64,000 nt of DNA, from contig CAIKZO010000028.1 of assembly GCA_903832005.1 (NCBI GenBank), positions 62,001 through 126,000 of the forward strand, given 5' to 3'. The notes beneath the pieces were generated by a model. It was given only the letters and a program-made list of their open reading frames with translations, was not told where the DNA came from and made no database searches. The stretch comes from Enhydrobacter aerosaccus (lineage in GTDB: Bacteria > Pseudomonadota > Alphaproteobacteria > Reyranellales > Reyranellaceae). Numbering within the stretch: position 1 is the stretch's first letter; every line of letters begins with the position of its first letter. Both the position numbers and the translations under genes were made by a program. Shown piece after piece: positions 54,244 through 62,979 of this stretch.

Positions 54244-55077
54244 GTGGCCAACCGCAATTTTCACGTCCATCTGGTTTCCGACTCCACCGGCGAGACGGTA
54301 TCGAGCGTCGCCCGCGCGTGCCTCGTGCAATATGAAGGCATCTTCGTGCAGGAGCATGTCTGGTCGCTGATCCGCACGCGCGGACAGATGGACAAGGTGA
54401 TGCAGGCGGTCGAGCGTGACCGTGGGCCTGTCCTCTATACGCTGGTCGATCCGGAACTCCGCGATGCCGTGCGCGACCATTGCCGCAAGCTGCAACTGCC
54501 GTGCGTCGGCGTGCTCGACCAGGCGATGAGCGTGCTGGCGGTGCACTTCCATTCCAAGAGCGAGCAGTGGCCGGGCCGCCAACATCAGCTCGACGACGGC
54601 TATTTCGATCGCATCGATGCGATGCACTTCACGCTGGCGCACGATGACGGCCAGTCGACGCACGATCTGGAGGATGCCGACGTGATCCTGGTCGGGCCGT
54701 CGCGCACGTCGAAGACGCCAACCTGCATCTATCTCGCCAATCGCGGTGTGCGTGCGGCCAACGTGCCACTGGTGCCGATGGTAGAGCCGCCGCCTGAGCT
54801 CGAAGCGGCCAAGCGCCCGCTGGTCGTGGGGTTGATCACCGATCCCGAGCGGCTGTTGCAGATCCGTGTGAACCGCCTGCGCCTGCTGCAGCAGGACACC
54901 GAGTCGGAATACACCGACATGGAGCAGATCCAGGGTGAGATTCAGGCAGCGCGTCGTCTTTACGCACGGCGCAAATGGGCCACGATCGACGTCACGCGCC
55001 GCTCGATCGAGGAGACGTCGGCCGCGATCATGCAGATGCTCGCCACGCGGCGCGAACAGAAACTGCAAGCGCCGTAA
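54244..55077 (+). CDS. Pyruvate phosphate dikinase / PEP synthase regulatory protein (DUF299)
   Basis: 277 residues. HVHLVSDSTGETVSSVARAC is the N-terminal signature, VGPSRTSKTPTCIYLANRG the nucleotide-binding P-loop and NVPLVPMVEPPPEL the next block. These bifunctional enzymes switch pyruvate phosphate dikinase or PEP synthase off and on by ADP-dependent phosphorylation and phosphate-dependent dephosphorylation. The start is taken at GTG 54244, directly before the conserved region; an upstream ATG (54202) would add an unlikely basic leader. It diverges from hemE. Confidence 0.93.
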   Translation: MANRNFHVHLVSDSTGETVSSVARACLVQYEGIFVQEHVWSLIRTRGQMDKVMQAVERDRGPVLYTLVDPELRDAVRDHCRKLQLPCVGVLDQAMSVLAVHFHSKSEQWPGRQHQLDDGYFDRIDAMHFTLAHDDGQSTHDLEDADVILVGPSRTSKTPTCIYLANRGVRAANVPLVPMVEPPPELEAAKRPLVVGLITDPERLLQIRVNRLRLLQQDTESEYTDMEQIQGEIQAARRLYARRKWATIDVTRRSIEETSAAIMQMLATRREQKLQAP

Positions 55078-55092
55078 GACCATGAAGCGGCC

Positions 55093-55494
55093 ATGAAGCA
55101 GCTCGCGTCGACACTTCTGGTGTTGCTGCCGACTGCTTCCCTTGCCGCTGGCGGCATCGACGTTGCGCGCGGACCCGACAGCACGATCTACGGCAACTGC
55201 GTGCCGAGCCTCGTGGTCGAGAACCAGTCCGCCGAGACGGTCGACTATCTCCAGGTCGATCTCGTGCTCACCCTGGCCGACGGCCAGAAGCGCACAGTGG
55301 AATTGCAATCCGCCTATCGCGACGGCGTGCTCTATCCGATCGCGCCGGGCGGGCGCGCGACGTTGAAGCAACATCTCGATACGTCGCGCGCGATCGGTGT
55401 GCAGTGCAGCGAAATTGGAGGCCGTATGGTTGGGCAGACGATTTGCGAAGCGGGCGGAAAAGCTTGCCTGTCGCCACTATCGGTTCGTCCCTAA
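55093..55494 (+). CDS. Small secreted protein of unknown function
   Basis: 133 residues. The signal peptide MKQLASTLLVLLPTASLAAG is cleaved after about residue 19. The mature part is beta-rich: SLVVENQSAETVDYLQVDLVL and GQKRTVELQSAYRDGVLYPI look like an immunoglobulin-like or transthyretin-like sandwich. Four cysteines (GNCVPS, VQCSEI, TICEAG, KACLSP) could make two disulfides in the periplasm. It starts 15 bases after the PPDK-regulator gene and may share its transcript. No family is recognised. Confidence 0.72.
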   Translation: MKQLASTLLVLLPTASLAAGGIDVARGPDSTIYGNCVPSLVVENQSAETVDYLQVDLVLTLADGQKRTVELQSAYRDGVLYPIAPGGRATLKQHLDTSRAIGVQCSEIGGRMVGQTICEAGGKACLSPLSVRP

Positions 55495-55632
55495 TCACGC
55501 GGGCGTGTTGGAAATTCCCTGCGGCAGTTGCGCCCGATCTGCAGCGAGCCGTTGGAGCGGCAGGCGCGGTGTCATAAGCTTGCGTGAACAACGGCCGGCA
55601 ACAGGTCGGCTCCGGATGGGAAGGATTCTCCG

Positions 55633-56658
55633 ATGACCCTGCGTCTTACGCGGCGCGCCTTTGCAGGCGCTGCCACTGCCCTGCTCGCCTCGCCCGCCGT
55701 GCTGCGCGCCGCGGAGCCGATGAAATTCCGCGTGTCGCTCGACACCGCGCCCAGCCATCCCCGCAACGTGGCGATGGTCGACTTCGTGGCCAAGGTCCTG
55801 AAGGAAACGAACGGCGAGCTCGCCGGCGAAGTATTCCACTCCGGCCAGCTCTTCGCCGACCTCAACGTCTCCAAGGCGCTGCTGCAGGGTCAGGTCGAGA
55901 TGGCCGCCCCGGGCGCGTGGACGCTGACTGGCCTCGTGCCCGATTGCGACATGGTGCAGTTGCCGTATTTCTATGGCACGCCGACGTCGGTCACCTGGAA
56001 GGCGAGCGACGGCAAGCCCGGCGCGCACGTCAACCAGCAGCTCGAGGCCAAGCTGCAGACCAAGGTGCTCGGTCCGTGGATCGATCTCGGGTACCAGAAT
56101 TGGTATTCGACCAAGACCAAGATCGACAAGTTCGAGGCGCTGAAGGGTCTCAAGATCCGCAGCCCGGGCGGCGCGGGCATTTCCTGGCGCATCAAGTTCG
56201 CGCACGCGATCGCCAACACGACGGCCTGGCCGAACGTCCCGCTGGCGCTCAGCCAGGGCACGTTCGACGCTTTCGTCTCGACCGACGAGAGCTGCAACTC
56301 GGCCAAGCTCTGGGAAGCCGGCGTGAAGTACTCCTACGCCGACCATCAGTTCATGGGCCAGTACATCCCGATGATGAGCAAGGGCTTCGCGGCCAAGCTG
56401 CAGCCGGCGCAGATCAAGATGATGAGCGACATCTGGGGCGCCAACATCGCCGACTATCGCAAGGGCTCTGCGGCGAGTCAGGCCAACGCGCGCAGCGTGC
56501 TGGAGAAGAACGGCGTCACCTTCTTCGACCCGTCGCCCGAGGAAGCGGCGGCCCTGCGCAAGGCGATGATGGGCGACATCGACACGCTCATCAAGGAAGC
56601 CAAGCTGTCGCCGGAAATCGTCAAGCTGGTCAAGGAATCGACCGGCTCCGCGGCCTGA
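55633..56658 (+). CDS. TRAP transporter substrate-binding protein (DctP family)
   Basis: 341 residues. MTLRLTRRAFAGAATALLAS is a twin-arginine-like signal peptide ending near VLRA. The mature part has FHSGQLFADLNVSKALLQGQ, LVPDCDMVQLPYFYGTP and LKGLKIRSPGGAG with the conserved arginine. It delivers a carboxylate to the permeases encoded 12 bases further on. Compared with the protein at 19562, the pocket residues differ, so another ligand is likely. AAGGATTC before the ATG is a fair ribosome-binding site. Confidence 0.92.
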   Translation: MTLRLTRRAFAGAATALLASPAVLRAAEPMKFRVSLDTAPSHPRNVAMVDFVAKVLKETNGELAGEVFHSGQLFADLNVSKALLQGQVEMAAPGAWTLTGLVPDCDMVQLPYFYGTPTSVTWKASDGKPGAHVNQQLEAKLQTKVLGPWIDLGYQNWYSTKTKIDKFEALKGLKIRSPGGAGISWRIKFAHAIANTTAWPNVPLALSQGTFDAFVSTDESCNSAKLWEAGVKYSYADHQFMGQYIPMMSKGFAAKLQPAQIKMMSDIWGANIADYRKGSAASQANARSVLEKNGVTFFDPSPEEAAALRKAMMGDIDTLIKEAKLSPEIVKLVKESTGSAA

Positions 56659-56670
56659 CCTGAGAGACGC

Positions 56671-57207
56671 TTGACCCAACGCGACAATCTCTGGGATCGC
56701 GTCGAACGGACCCTGGTGGGCCTGCTCGGCGCGATCGCCATGATCGTGGGAGTCGTCCAGGTCCTCGGACGCTACTTCTTCCCGACCTATGCCATCAGCT
56801 GGGCCGAGGAGGTGATCGTCTACCTCGTCGTGTGGGGTGTGATGATCATCTCGAGCCAGCTCGTGCGCACCGACGGCCATGTCCGGCCCGACCTGGTGCT
56901 GCGCCTGGTGGGCACCACCGGCCAGCGCTGGCTCGAGACCTTCAACTGCCTGGTGGCGCTGATCTTCTGCATCGGCATGACGTGGTACGGCATGAGCATC
57001 GTGATCGGCTCGTGCCAGCTCGACGAGCACAGCTCGACCGACTTCTCGTTCCCGATGTGGATTTACTACAGCGCGCTGCCGGCCGGTGGGTTGCTGATGA
57101 CGGTGCGCTACACCATCCGGCTCTATCGTTACATGTTCGCGTTCGATCCCGAGACCATGACCATCGGCCATACCGCCGAGCATGAAATGATCACGCCGAA
57201 GGACTGA
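56671..57207 (+). CDS. TRAP transporter small permease (DctQ)
   Basis: 178 residues with four membrane helices. TTG 56671 is the start, 12 bases after dctP, with GAGAG upstream. YAISWAEEVIVYLVVWGVMI and the block SSQLVRTDGHVRPDLVLRL are the DctQ landmarks. The C-terminal tail (DPETMTIGHTAEHEMITPKD) is cytoplasmic and longer than in the other two DctQ proteins of the window. It partners the DctM protein encoded six bases downstream. Confidence 0.91.
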   Translation: MTQRDNLWDRVERTLVGLLGAIAMIVGVVQVLGRYFFPTYAISWAEEVIVYLVVWGVMIISSQLVRTDGHVRPDLVLRLVGTTGQRWLETFNCLVALIFCIGMTWYGMSIVIGSCQLDEHSSTDFSFPMWIYYSALPAGGLLMTVRYTIRLYRYMFAFDPETMTIGHTAEHEMITPKD

Positions 57208-57213
57208 CGCCGG

Positions 57214-58494
57214 ATGTGGGTCTTCCTCTTCTTCGTGATGTTCTTCGGCCTGCTCGCCTCGGGCATGCCGATCTTCCTCGTGCTGGGCGCCTGCGCCGCC
57301 GTGCTGTTCTTCGTCTCCGACCAGCCGCTGATCGGCATGACGCAGGTCGTGATCGATTCGATGAACTCGACGACCCTGATGTCGCTGCCGCTGTTCGTGA
57401 TGGCCGCGGCCTTCATGCGCCAGGGCGGCGTCGCCAAGGCGCTGGTCGATCTCTGCACGGCGTGGATCGGCGGCGTGCGCGGCTCGCTGGGTCTCGTCAC
57501 CGTCGTTGCCTGCACCTTGTTCGCCGCGATCTGCGGCTCGTCGGTCGCCACCGCGCTCGCCATGGGCACGATCCTGTTGCCCGCGATGATCGAGAAAGGC
57601 TATCCGCGCTCGTTCGCGCTGGGCGTCATCGGCGCCTCGGGTACGATCGGCATCGTCATCCCGCCCAGCCTGGCGCTGATCCTGTACGGCATCGTGGCCG
57701 AGCAGTCGGTGCCGCGGCTGTTCCTGGCCGGCATCCTGCCGGGCCTGCTCCAGGCGACCGCGTTCTTCGTCTGGGTCTGGTACACCGCGCGCAAGAACAA
57801 TTTCCCGATCGAGCCCAGCCTGCCGATGGCCGAGCGCTGGCGGGTGACCGGCCGGGCGCTGCCGGCGCTGATGCTGCCGATCATCGTGCTGACCGGGATC
57901 TACGGCGGCTTCGTCACGGTGACCGAGGCCGCCGCCGTCGCCGCCGCAGCGTCGATGGTGATCAGCCTCGTCTTCTACAAAGGCTTCAAGTGGACGCAGT
58001 CGCTATCGGTGATCGCCGATGCGCTGAAGAGCGCCGGTACGATCATGCTGATCGTGGCCACCGCGATCGGCTTCGGCCACTGGATGACCGACTCGGGCGT
58101 GCCGGCCAAGCTCGTGACCTGGGTGCTCGCCCATCACCTGTCGACCTGGGAGTTTCTGCTCGCCATCAACGTGCTGCTGTTGGTGCTGGGCTGCTTCCTC
58201 GAGGTCGTGGCGACCTTGCTGCTGGTGCTGCCGATCCTGGCGCCCGTGCTGATCCCGCTCGGCGTCGACCCGGTGCATTTCTCGATCATCTTCACGCACA
58301 ACATGGAGATCGCGCTGGTCCACCCGCCGGTCGGTCTCAATCTCTACGTGCTGGCAACCATCTCCACCGCGCCGATCGGCGAGGTGATCCGCGGTATCCT
58401 GCCGTTCCTGATCCTGCTGTTGATCGTGCTGATGATCATCACCTACTGGCCGCCGCTCACCATGTGGCTGCCGCAGCTGGTGTACGGCCACTAG
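57214..58494 (+). CDS. TRAP transporter large permease (DctM)
   Basis: 426 residues with about 12 membrane helices. LMSLPLFVMAAAFMRQGGV, AICGSSVATALAMGTILLPA and IGIVIPPSLALILYGIVAEQ are standard DctM blocks. It is the translocating subunit for the ligand bound by 55633..56658. The ending FILLLIVLMIITYWPPLTMW is the usual last helix. The gene is followed by the second copy of the dispersed repeat. Confidence 0.94.
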   Translation: MWVFLFFVMFFGLLASGMPIFLVLGACAAVLFFVSDQPLIGMTQVVIDSMNSTTLMSLPLFVMAAAFMRQGGVAKALVDLCTAWIGGVRGSLGLVTVVACTLFAAICGSSVATALAMGTILLPAMIEKGYPRSFALGVIGASGTIGIVIPPSLALILYGIVAEQSVPRLFLAGILPGLLQATAFFVWVWYTARKNNFPIEPSLPMAERWRVTGRALPALMLPIIVLTGIYGGFVTVTEAAAVAAAASMVISLVFYKGFKWTQSLSVIADALKSAGTIMLIVATAIGFGHWMTDSGVPAKLVTWVLAHHLSTWEFLLAINVLLLVLGCFLEVVATLLLVLPILAPVLIPLGVDPVHFSIIFTHNMEIALVHPPVGLNLYVLATISTAPIGEVIRGILPFLILLLIVLMIITYWPPLTMWLPQLVYGH

Positions 58495-58514
58495 GCCGAA
58501 AAATGACGCCGAGT

Positions 58515-58610
58515 GTCCCAATTTCCTGGGAAACCTCGGATGCCGATGGCACAAGCCTTTCAGGCGATTCTGTACCGGATTCCGCCACCCCCTCCGCGCA
58601 AGAAAATTGC
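58515..58610 (+). repeat. Dispersed intergenic repeat, copy B
   Basis: Ungapped match to 30855..30950 over 96 bases, about 83% identical. Here the end has a better hairpin: TCCGCGCAA at 58593..58601 pairs with TTGCGCGGA at 58607..58615 around GAAAA. It lies 20 bases after the TRAP dctM stop and in the same orientation as that gene, as copy A does after purH. It may act in termination or be an old mobile element. Confidence 0.8.
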
Positions 58611-58622
58611 GCGGATCTCTCT

Positions 58623-58657
58623 CATGTTCCTCTCCCCCAGCGGGGGAGAGGAACATG
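58623..58657. terminator. Perfect 16-bp palindrome between convergent operons
   Basis: CATGTTCCTCTCCCCC at 58623..58638 is the exact reverse complement of 58642..58657, around an AGC loop. It lies between the TRAP operon and the convergent small gene after glnD, 11 bases from the latter's stop. Strength and position fit a two-way terminator, although a T tract is absent on both sides; it could also be a dispersed palindromic repeat. Confidence 0.65.
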
Positions 58658-58668
58658 AACGAAGAAGT

Positions 58669-58905
58669 CTAGTGCAGCGGACCGCCGCCGAAATCGTGAT
58701 GAACGACATTGTCCTGATGTGACGGCAAGTGGTGCATCGGCGTGTCGAGGTCGCCCGCCCATTGGCCGCTCACGCGTGCATCGTTCGCGGCGGGCTCGTC
58801 GTTCAGGATCTTCTCGCGCGCTGGCATCAGGAGAAGGATGACCGTGCCCGCGATGCCTGCGATCGCGAGCAGGATCACGATGACAAGCAGGGTCGGATCG
58901 CCCAC
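58669..58905 (-). CDS. Small membrane protein with histidine-rich tail
   Basis: 78 residues starting at GTG 58905. One membrane helix (TLLVIVILLAIAGIAGTVILLL) is followed by a polar domain with EKILNDEPAANDARVSGQW and a histidine-rich end: MHHLPSHQDNVVHHDF, five of whose residues are histidines, then GGGPLH. The tail could bind metal. The gene starts nine bases after the glnD stop on the same strand, so it is probably in its operon. No family is recognised. Coding is supported by the clean helix and position. Confidence 0.6.
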   Translation of the reverse strand: MGDPTLLVIVILLAIAGIAGTVILLLMPAREKILNDEPAANDARVSGQWAGDLDTPMHHLPSHQDNVVHHDFGGGPLH

Positions 58906-58914
58906 CGCCGGCCC

Positions 58915-61707
58915 CTACTCGGCCGCCTTCACGACGGGATCGAAGCGGGCGTCGAACTCGCGGATCGACTGCTCGACCGTCTGGGCGATCTGGGTGAGCT
59001 TGGACTGGTTCACGACCTTCAGGCCGAACAGGTCCTTCACGTAGAAGACGTCGACCGCGCGCTCGCCGTAGGTCGTGATGTGCGCAGTAGCGATCTGCAG
59101 GCTGCAGCGGGTCAGCGCGCGCGTGACGACATGCAGGAAGCCGGGCCGGTCGCGGCCGTTGACCTCGATCACCGTGAACGTGTCCGAGGCGTTGTTGTCG
59201 ATCAGCACGCGCGGCTCGACGGTGAAGACGCGGTCGCGCTTGGGCCACGAGGCGCGCTGGGTGTCGAGTTCACGCTGCACGTCGAGGCGGTTGGACAGCG
59301 CCAGCTCGACCCGCGCCGACAGTCGCGCCAGCCGCTGCGGCCCGTCGAACGGCTTGCCCTCGAGGTCCTGGATCCAGAACGTGTCGAGCGCCATGCCGTT
59401 GGTCATGGTGAAGATCTTGGCGTCGACGATGTTGGCGCCGCTGATCGCCATGGCGCCGGCAAGGCGCGCGAACAGGCCGTGGGTGTCGAGTGTGTAGATC
59501 GTGACCTCGGTCACCGAACGCGCGCTGTCGACGCGATGTTCGATCGCGAGGGGCTGCTTGTCGCGTTCGGCGCGGCGCACCAGCTCGGCCTGCCGCGCCA
59601 GGGTGTCGGGATCGAACGACAGCCAGTAGGAGGCATAGCCGCGCGCGAAATGCGCGTCGCGGTCGGCGTCGGTCCAGCCGGTCAGGCGCTTGGCGACCTC
59701 GCCCTGGATGGTCTTGATGCGCTCGGCCCGGCCGCCGACCAGGGTGCCGCCGGACAGGAGCTGCTCGGCCGCGTGATAGAGCTGGCGCAAAAGCGCGGCC
59801 TTCCAGCCATTCCACACGTTGGGGCCGACAGCGCGGATGTCGCAGACGGTCAGCACCAGCAGCAGGCGCAGCCGCTCGGGCGATTGAACGAGGGCGGCAA
59901 AATCCTCGATCGTCTTGGGATCCATCAGGTCGCGCTGGAAGGCAGTGCCCGACATGGCGAGGTGATAACGCACCAGCCAGGCCACGGTCTCGGTCTCGGC
60001 CGCCGTCAGGCCAAGACGCGGACCGACCTGCATCGCCACTTCGGCGCCCAACACCGAGTGATCGCCGCCGCGGCCTTTGGCGATGTCGTGCAGCAGCACC
60101 GCGAGATAGAGCACCGGTCGCGACACGATCTTGTGCACGACCTCGGCGGACAGTGGATGGTCTTCCTTGTGCGTGCCGTTCTCGATGTTGGCCAGGATGC
60201 CGATGGCGCGGATCGTGTGCTCGTCGACCGTGTACGTGTGGTACATGTCGTGCTGCGTTTGCGCGACGACCCTGCCGAAGTCGGGCACGAAGCGGCCGAA
60301 CACGCCGGCCTCGTTCAGCCGCCGCAACGTCGTTTCCGGATCGTGACGCGAGGTCAGCATTGCCATGAACAGGCGATTGGCCTCGGGATCGGCGCGCAGC
60401 CGGTCGACCTGGCGGATGTCGTGCGTGATCTGGCGCAGGGTCGCGGGATGGATGTCGAGCCCGTTCTCCTGCGCCACGTGGAACAGCCGCAGGATCGCCG
60501 CCGGGTCCTTCTCGAACATGTCGGGTGACGAGGCGCTGAGGCGTTCGCCGTCGAGGCGGAAGCCCTCGAGCTGGCGCGGCCGCAGCGACTGCCAGATCGC
60601 GGCGAGTTTCGGCTTGCGGCGGTGGCTGTCCTCGAGGGCGGCCACGAAGATGCGCGTCAGGTCGCCCACGATCTTGGCATGAAGATAGTAGTGCTTCATG
60701 AAGCGCTCGACGCCGCGGCTGCCGGAGCGGTCCTGGTAGCTGAGGCGGCCCGCGATCTCGCGCTGGAGATCGAACGACAATCGGTCGTCGGCGCGGTTGG
60801 TGAGATAGTGGATGTGGCAGCGCACCGTAGTGAGGAAACGATCGGCGCGCTCGAAGTGCCGCGCCTCGCCCGTGGTCAGCACCTTCTTGGCGACCAGCTC
60901 GGCGGGCTTGGCGACGCGATAGAGGTAGCGCGCGATCCAGAACAGCAGGTGCAGATCGCGCAACCCGCCCTTGCCTTCCTTGACGTTGGGTTCGACGACG
61001 TAGCGCGAATCGCCCATGCGCGTGTGGCGCTGGTCACGCTCGACCAATTTGGCTTCGACGAAGTCGCGGCCGTCGCCGGTCAGGAATTTCTGCGCGAAAG
61101 CCTTGATCAGTTCGTCGAACAGCTCGCGGTCACCCCAGAGGTAGCGCGCCTCGAGCAGCGCCGTGCGGATCGTCTGGTCGCGCTCGGCGTAGCGGATGCT
61201 CTCTTCGACGGTGCGGGTGGCATGGCCGACCTTCAGCCCCATGTCCCACAGCAGGTAGAGCATGAACTCAACGATCTGCTCGCCGCGCGGCGTTTGTTTG
61301 TACGGCCGCAGGAACAGCAGATCAAGATCGGACAGCGGCGCCAGCTCGCCACGGCCGTAGCCTCCGGTCGCCACCACACTCAGCCGCTCGGCCGCGCTCG
61401 GATTGGCGGCGGGATAGGCGTAGCGCTCGGCGAAGTCGAACAGCACGCGCACCAGCTGGTCCATCAGGAACGAGGTCGCCGCCAGCACGGCCGGTCCGTC
61501 GTTGCGCTGCTTGCTGTCGGCGCCCTCGAAGCGGCTGCGGATCTCGGCCCGGCCGGCGGTCAGGGCGCCACGCAGGATGGTCAGCACCTCCGGCCGCGGC
61601 ACGTCGCCCGACGGCCGGTCCTCGACCAGTGCGGCCAGGGCCTCCTCGAGCTCGCGCCGTCGCACGATAGAGCGGCGGTCGGGAATGGAATCATAGGGCG
61701 TGGCCAT
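58915..61707 (-). CDS. glnD: [Protein-PII] uridylyltransferase / uridylyl-removing enzyme
   Basis: 930 residues, usual GlnD length. The nucleotidyltransferase motif GGYGRGELAPLSDLDLLFL lies near residue 113 with the two metal aspartates. The HD domain has LAVLLHDIAKGRGGDHSVLG, and two ACT domains at the end include TVIEVNGRDRPGFLHVVTRA. It adds UMP to, or removes it from, PII proteins according to glutamine, so it is a main nitrogen sensor. It diverges from the binding-protein-like gene at 61752 and is followed by a small membrane protein gene. Confidence 0.97.
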   Translation of the reverse strand: MATPYDSIPDRRSIVRRRELEEALAALVEDRPSGDVPRPEVLTILRGALTAGRAEIRSRFEGADSKQRNDGPAVLAATSFLMDQLVRVLFDFAERYAYPAANPSAAERLSVVATGGYGRGELAPLSDLDLLFLRPYKQTPRGEQIVEFMLYLLWDMGLKVGHATRTVEESIRYAERDQTIRTALLEARYLWGDRELFDELIKAFAQKFLTGDGRDFVEAKLVERDQRHTRMGDSRYVVEPNVKEGKGGLRDLHLLFWIARYLYRVAKPAELVAKKVLTTGEARHFERADRFLTTVRCHIHYLTNRADDRLSFDLQREIAGRLSYQDRSGSRGVERFMKHYYLHAKIVGDLTRIFVAALEDSHRRKPKLAAIWQSLRPRQLEGFRLDGERLSASSPDMFEKDPAAILRLFHVAQENGLDIHPATLRQITHDIRQVDRLRADPEANRLFMAMLTSRHDPETTLRRLNEAGVFGRFVPDFGRVVAQTQHDMYHTYTVDEHTIRAIGILANIENGTHKEDHPLSAEVVHKIVSRPVLYLAVLLHDIAKGRGGDHSVLGAEVAMQVGPRLGLTAAETETVAWLVRYHLAMSGTAFQRDLMDPKTIEDFAALVQSPERLRLLLVLTVCDIRAVGPNVWNGWKAALLRQLYHAAEQLLSGGTLVGGRAERIKTIQGEVAKRLTGWTDADRDAHFARGYASYWLSFDPDTLARQAELVRRAERDKQPLAIEHRVDSARSVTEVTIYTLDTHGLFARLAGAMAISGANIVDAKIFTMTNGMALDTFWIQDLEGKPFDGPQRLARLSARVELALSNRLDVQRELDTQRASWPKRDRVFTVEPRVLIDNNASDTFTVIEVNGRDRPGFLHVVTRALTRCSLQIATAHITTYGERAVDVFYVKDLFGLKVVNQSKLTQIAQTVEQSIREFDARFDPVVKAAE

Positions 61708-61751
61708 GGGCGCCAGATACTACAGGGGGCGGAAGGGGTAAAATAGGGCGC

Positions 61752-62645
61752 ATGGCCCGTCCCCTCACCCTCGCCGTTTTCACCAAGAACTGGGTCAATC
61801 CCGCCTATGCCGGCGCGCGCCTGGCCGTCGACCGGGTGGCGGCCGAGGCTGGCGCCCGGACCGTGCACTACGCGCCCCAAACCCCCGACGATGTCGGCGA
61901 GCAGCAGGCGCTGGTGGCCGAGGCCATGGCAACCAAACCCGACGCCGTCGTGCTCAATCCGGCCGATGACGTGAAGATGCAGGAGGATCTGGCCCGTCTC
62001 GCCGCAGCCAACATCCCGACCGTGCTGTTCATCAATCGCATGGCCGGCCCCGCCCTCACCTTCGTGGGAGCCGATGACGTGGCGATCGGCCGGCGGACCG
62101 CCACGGCTCTGTTCGAGGCTATGGCCGGCCGGGGCCGTGTCGTGGCCCTCGATGGGCCGTCCACGGCGCCGACCAGTCGCGCGCGGGCGCGCGGGTTCGA
62201 CGAGGCGCTGGCCCAATTTCCCGGGATCGAGCTGGCGGGCCGCGCGGTCGGCCATCTGGCGCAGGCGCCGGCCAAGGCCGCGATGGCGGAGCTGTTGGCG
62301 AAGGATGCGAGGATCAATGGCGTTTGGACGGCCAACGATCCGATGGCGCTGGGTGCTCTCGACGCGCTGGAAGCGGCGGGGCGGCAGGCCAAGGTCGTCG
62401 GCATCAACGGCGCGCCCGATGCGATCGAGGCCATCGCGCGCGGCACCCTGCTGGCCAGCGCCGACTTCAGCGCCTTCAACATCGCCACGATTGCCGCCCG
62501 CGCCGCGCTCCGCCATTTGCGCGGCGAGCCGGTGCCAAAAGAAATCCTGCTGCCGGCCGAGCTGATCGACCGATCGAACTTCTCCCGCTGGCGTCTGTCC
62601 TATGCCGAGCGGCGCTGTCCCGCGTGGCGCGAGATCGTGCGATAG
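61752..62645 (+). CDS. Periplasmic-binding-protein-like sugar-binding protein without signal peptide
   Basis: 297 residues of the type 1 periplasmic-binding fold (sugar ABC/LacI ligand domain). LTLAVFTKNWVNPAYAGARL, AMATKPDAVVLNPADDVKMQ and GVWTANDPMALGALDALEAA are the normal blocks. The fold begins at residue 5, with no signal peptide or membrane anchor, and no earlier in-frame start is near. It is therefore either cytoplasmic or exported in an unusual way. There are no ABC permease or ATPase genes nearby. It could be a cytoplasmic sensor; no DNA-binding domain is attached. Confidence 0.82.
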   Translation: MARPLTLAVFTKNWVNPAYAGARLAVDRVAAEAGARTVHYAPQTPDDVGEQQALVAEAMATKPDAVVLNPADDVKMQEDLARLAAANIPTVLFINRMAGPALTFVGADDVAIGRRTATALFEAMAGRGRVVALDGPSTAPTSRARARGFDEALAQFPGIELAGRAVGHLAQAPAKAAMAELLAKDARINGVWTANDPMALGALDALEAAGRQAKVVGINGAPDAIEAIARGTLLASADFSAFNIATIAARAALRHLRGEPVPKEILLPAELIDRSNFSRWRLSYAERRCPAWREIVR

Positions 62646-62652
62646 TCGGCGG

Positions 62653-62979
62653 ATGCGTTTCCTCGTTTTCCTCTGCCTGCTTTTTGCCGTTGGTACGGCC
62701 CAGGCCCAGACGCGCGCACCGGCTTCGGCGGCACCGACGCCGGGCCAGATCGACATCAACAGCGCCAGCCGCGACGAGCTGATGACCCTCGACGGCATCG
62801 GCGAAATGCGCGCCGATGCGATCATCCGCGCCCGCCCCTTCAAGGTGAAGACCGACCTGGTCGAGCGCCGGCTGGTTCCCGAGGAACTCTACGGCAAGAT
62901 CGCCGACAAGGTGGCCGCGCGCGCCGTCCCCGTGCCGCCGGCGCCCAAGCCCGCCGCGCCGGTGCCGACCAAGCGCTGA
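62653..62979 (+). CDS. Exported ComEA-like helix-hairpin-helix protein
   Basis: 108 residues. A signal peptide (MRFLVFLCLLFAVGTAQAQ) ends at about residue 18. The HhH core is QIDINSASRDELMTLDGIGEM with RADAIIRARPFKVKTDLVER, as in ComEA-type DNA-binding proteins. A proline-alanine tail (VPPAPKPAAPVPTKR) follows. ComEA homologues bind DNA in the periplasm; whether this cell takes up DNA cannot be said. ATG 62653 is chosen because it begins the signal peptide. Its TGA overlaps the ATG of mnmE. Confidence 0.88.
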   Translation: MRFLVFLCLLFAVGTAQAQTRAPASAAPTPGQIDINSASRDELMTLDGIGEMRADAIIRARPFKVKTDLVERRLVPEELYGKIADKVAARAVPVPPAPKPAAPVPTKR

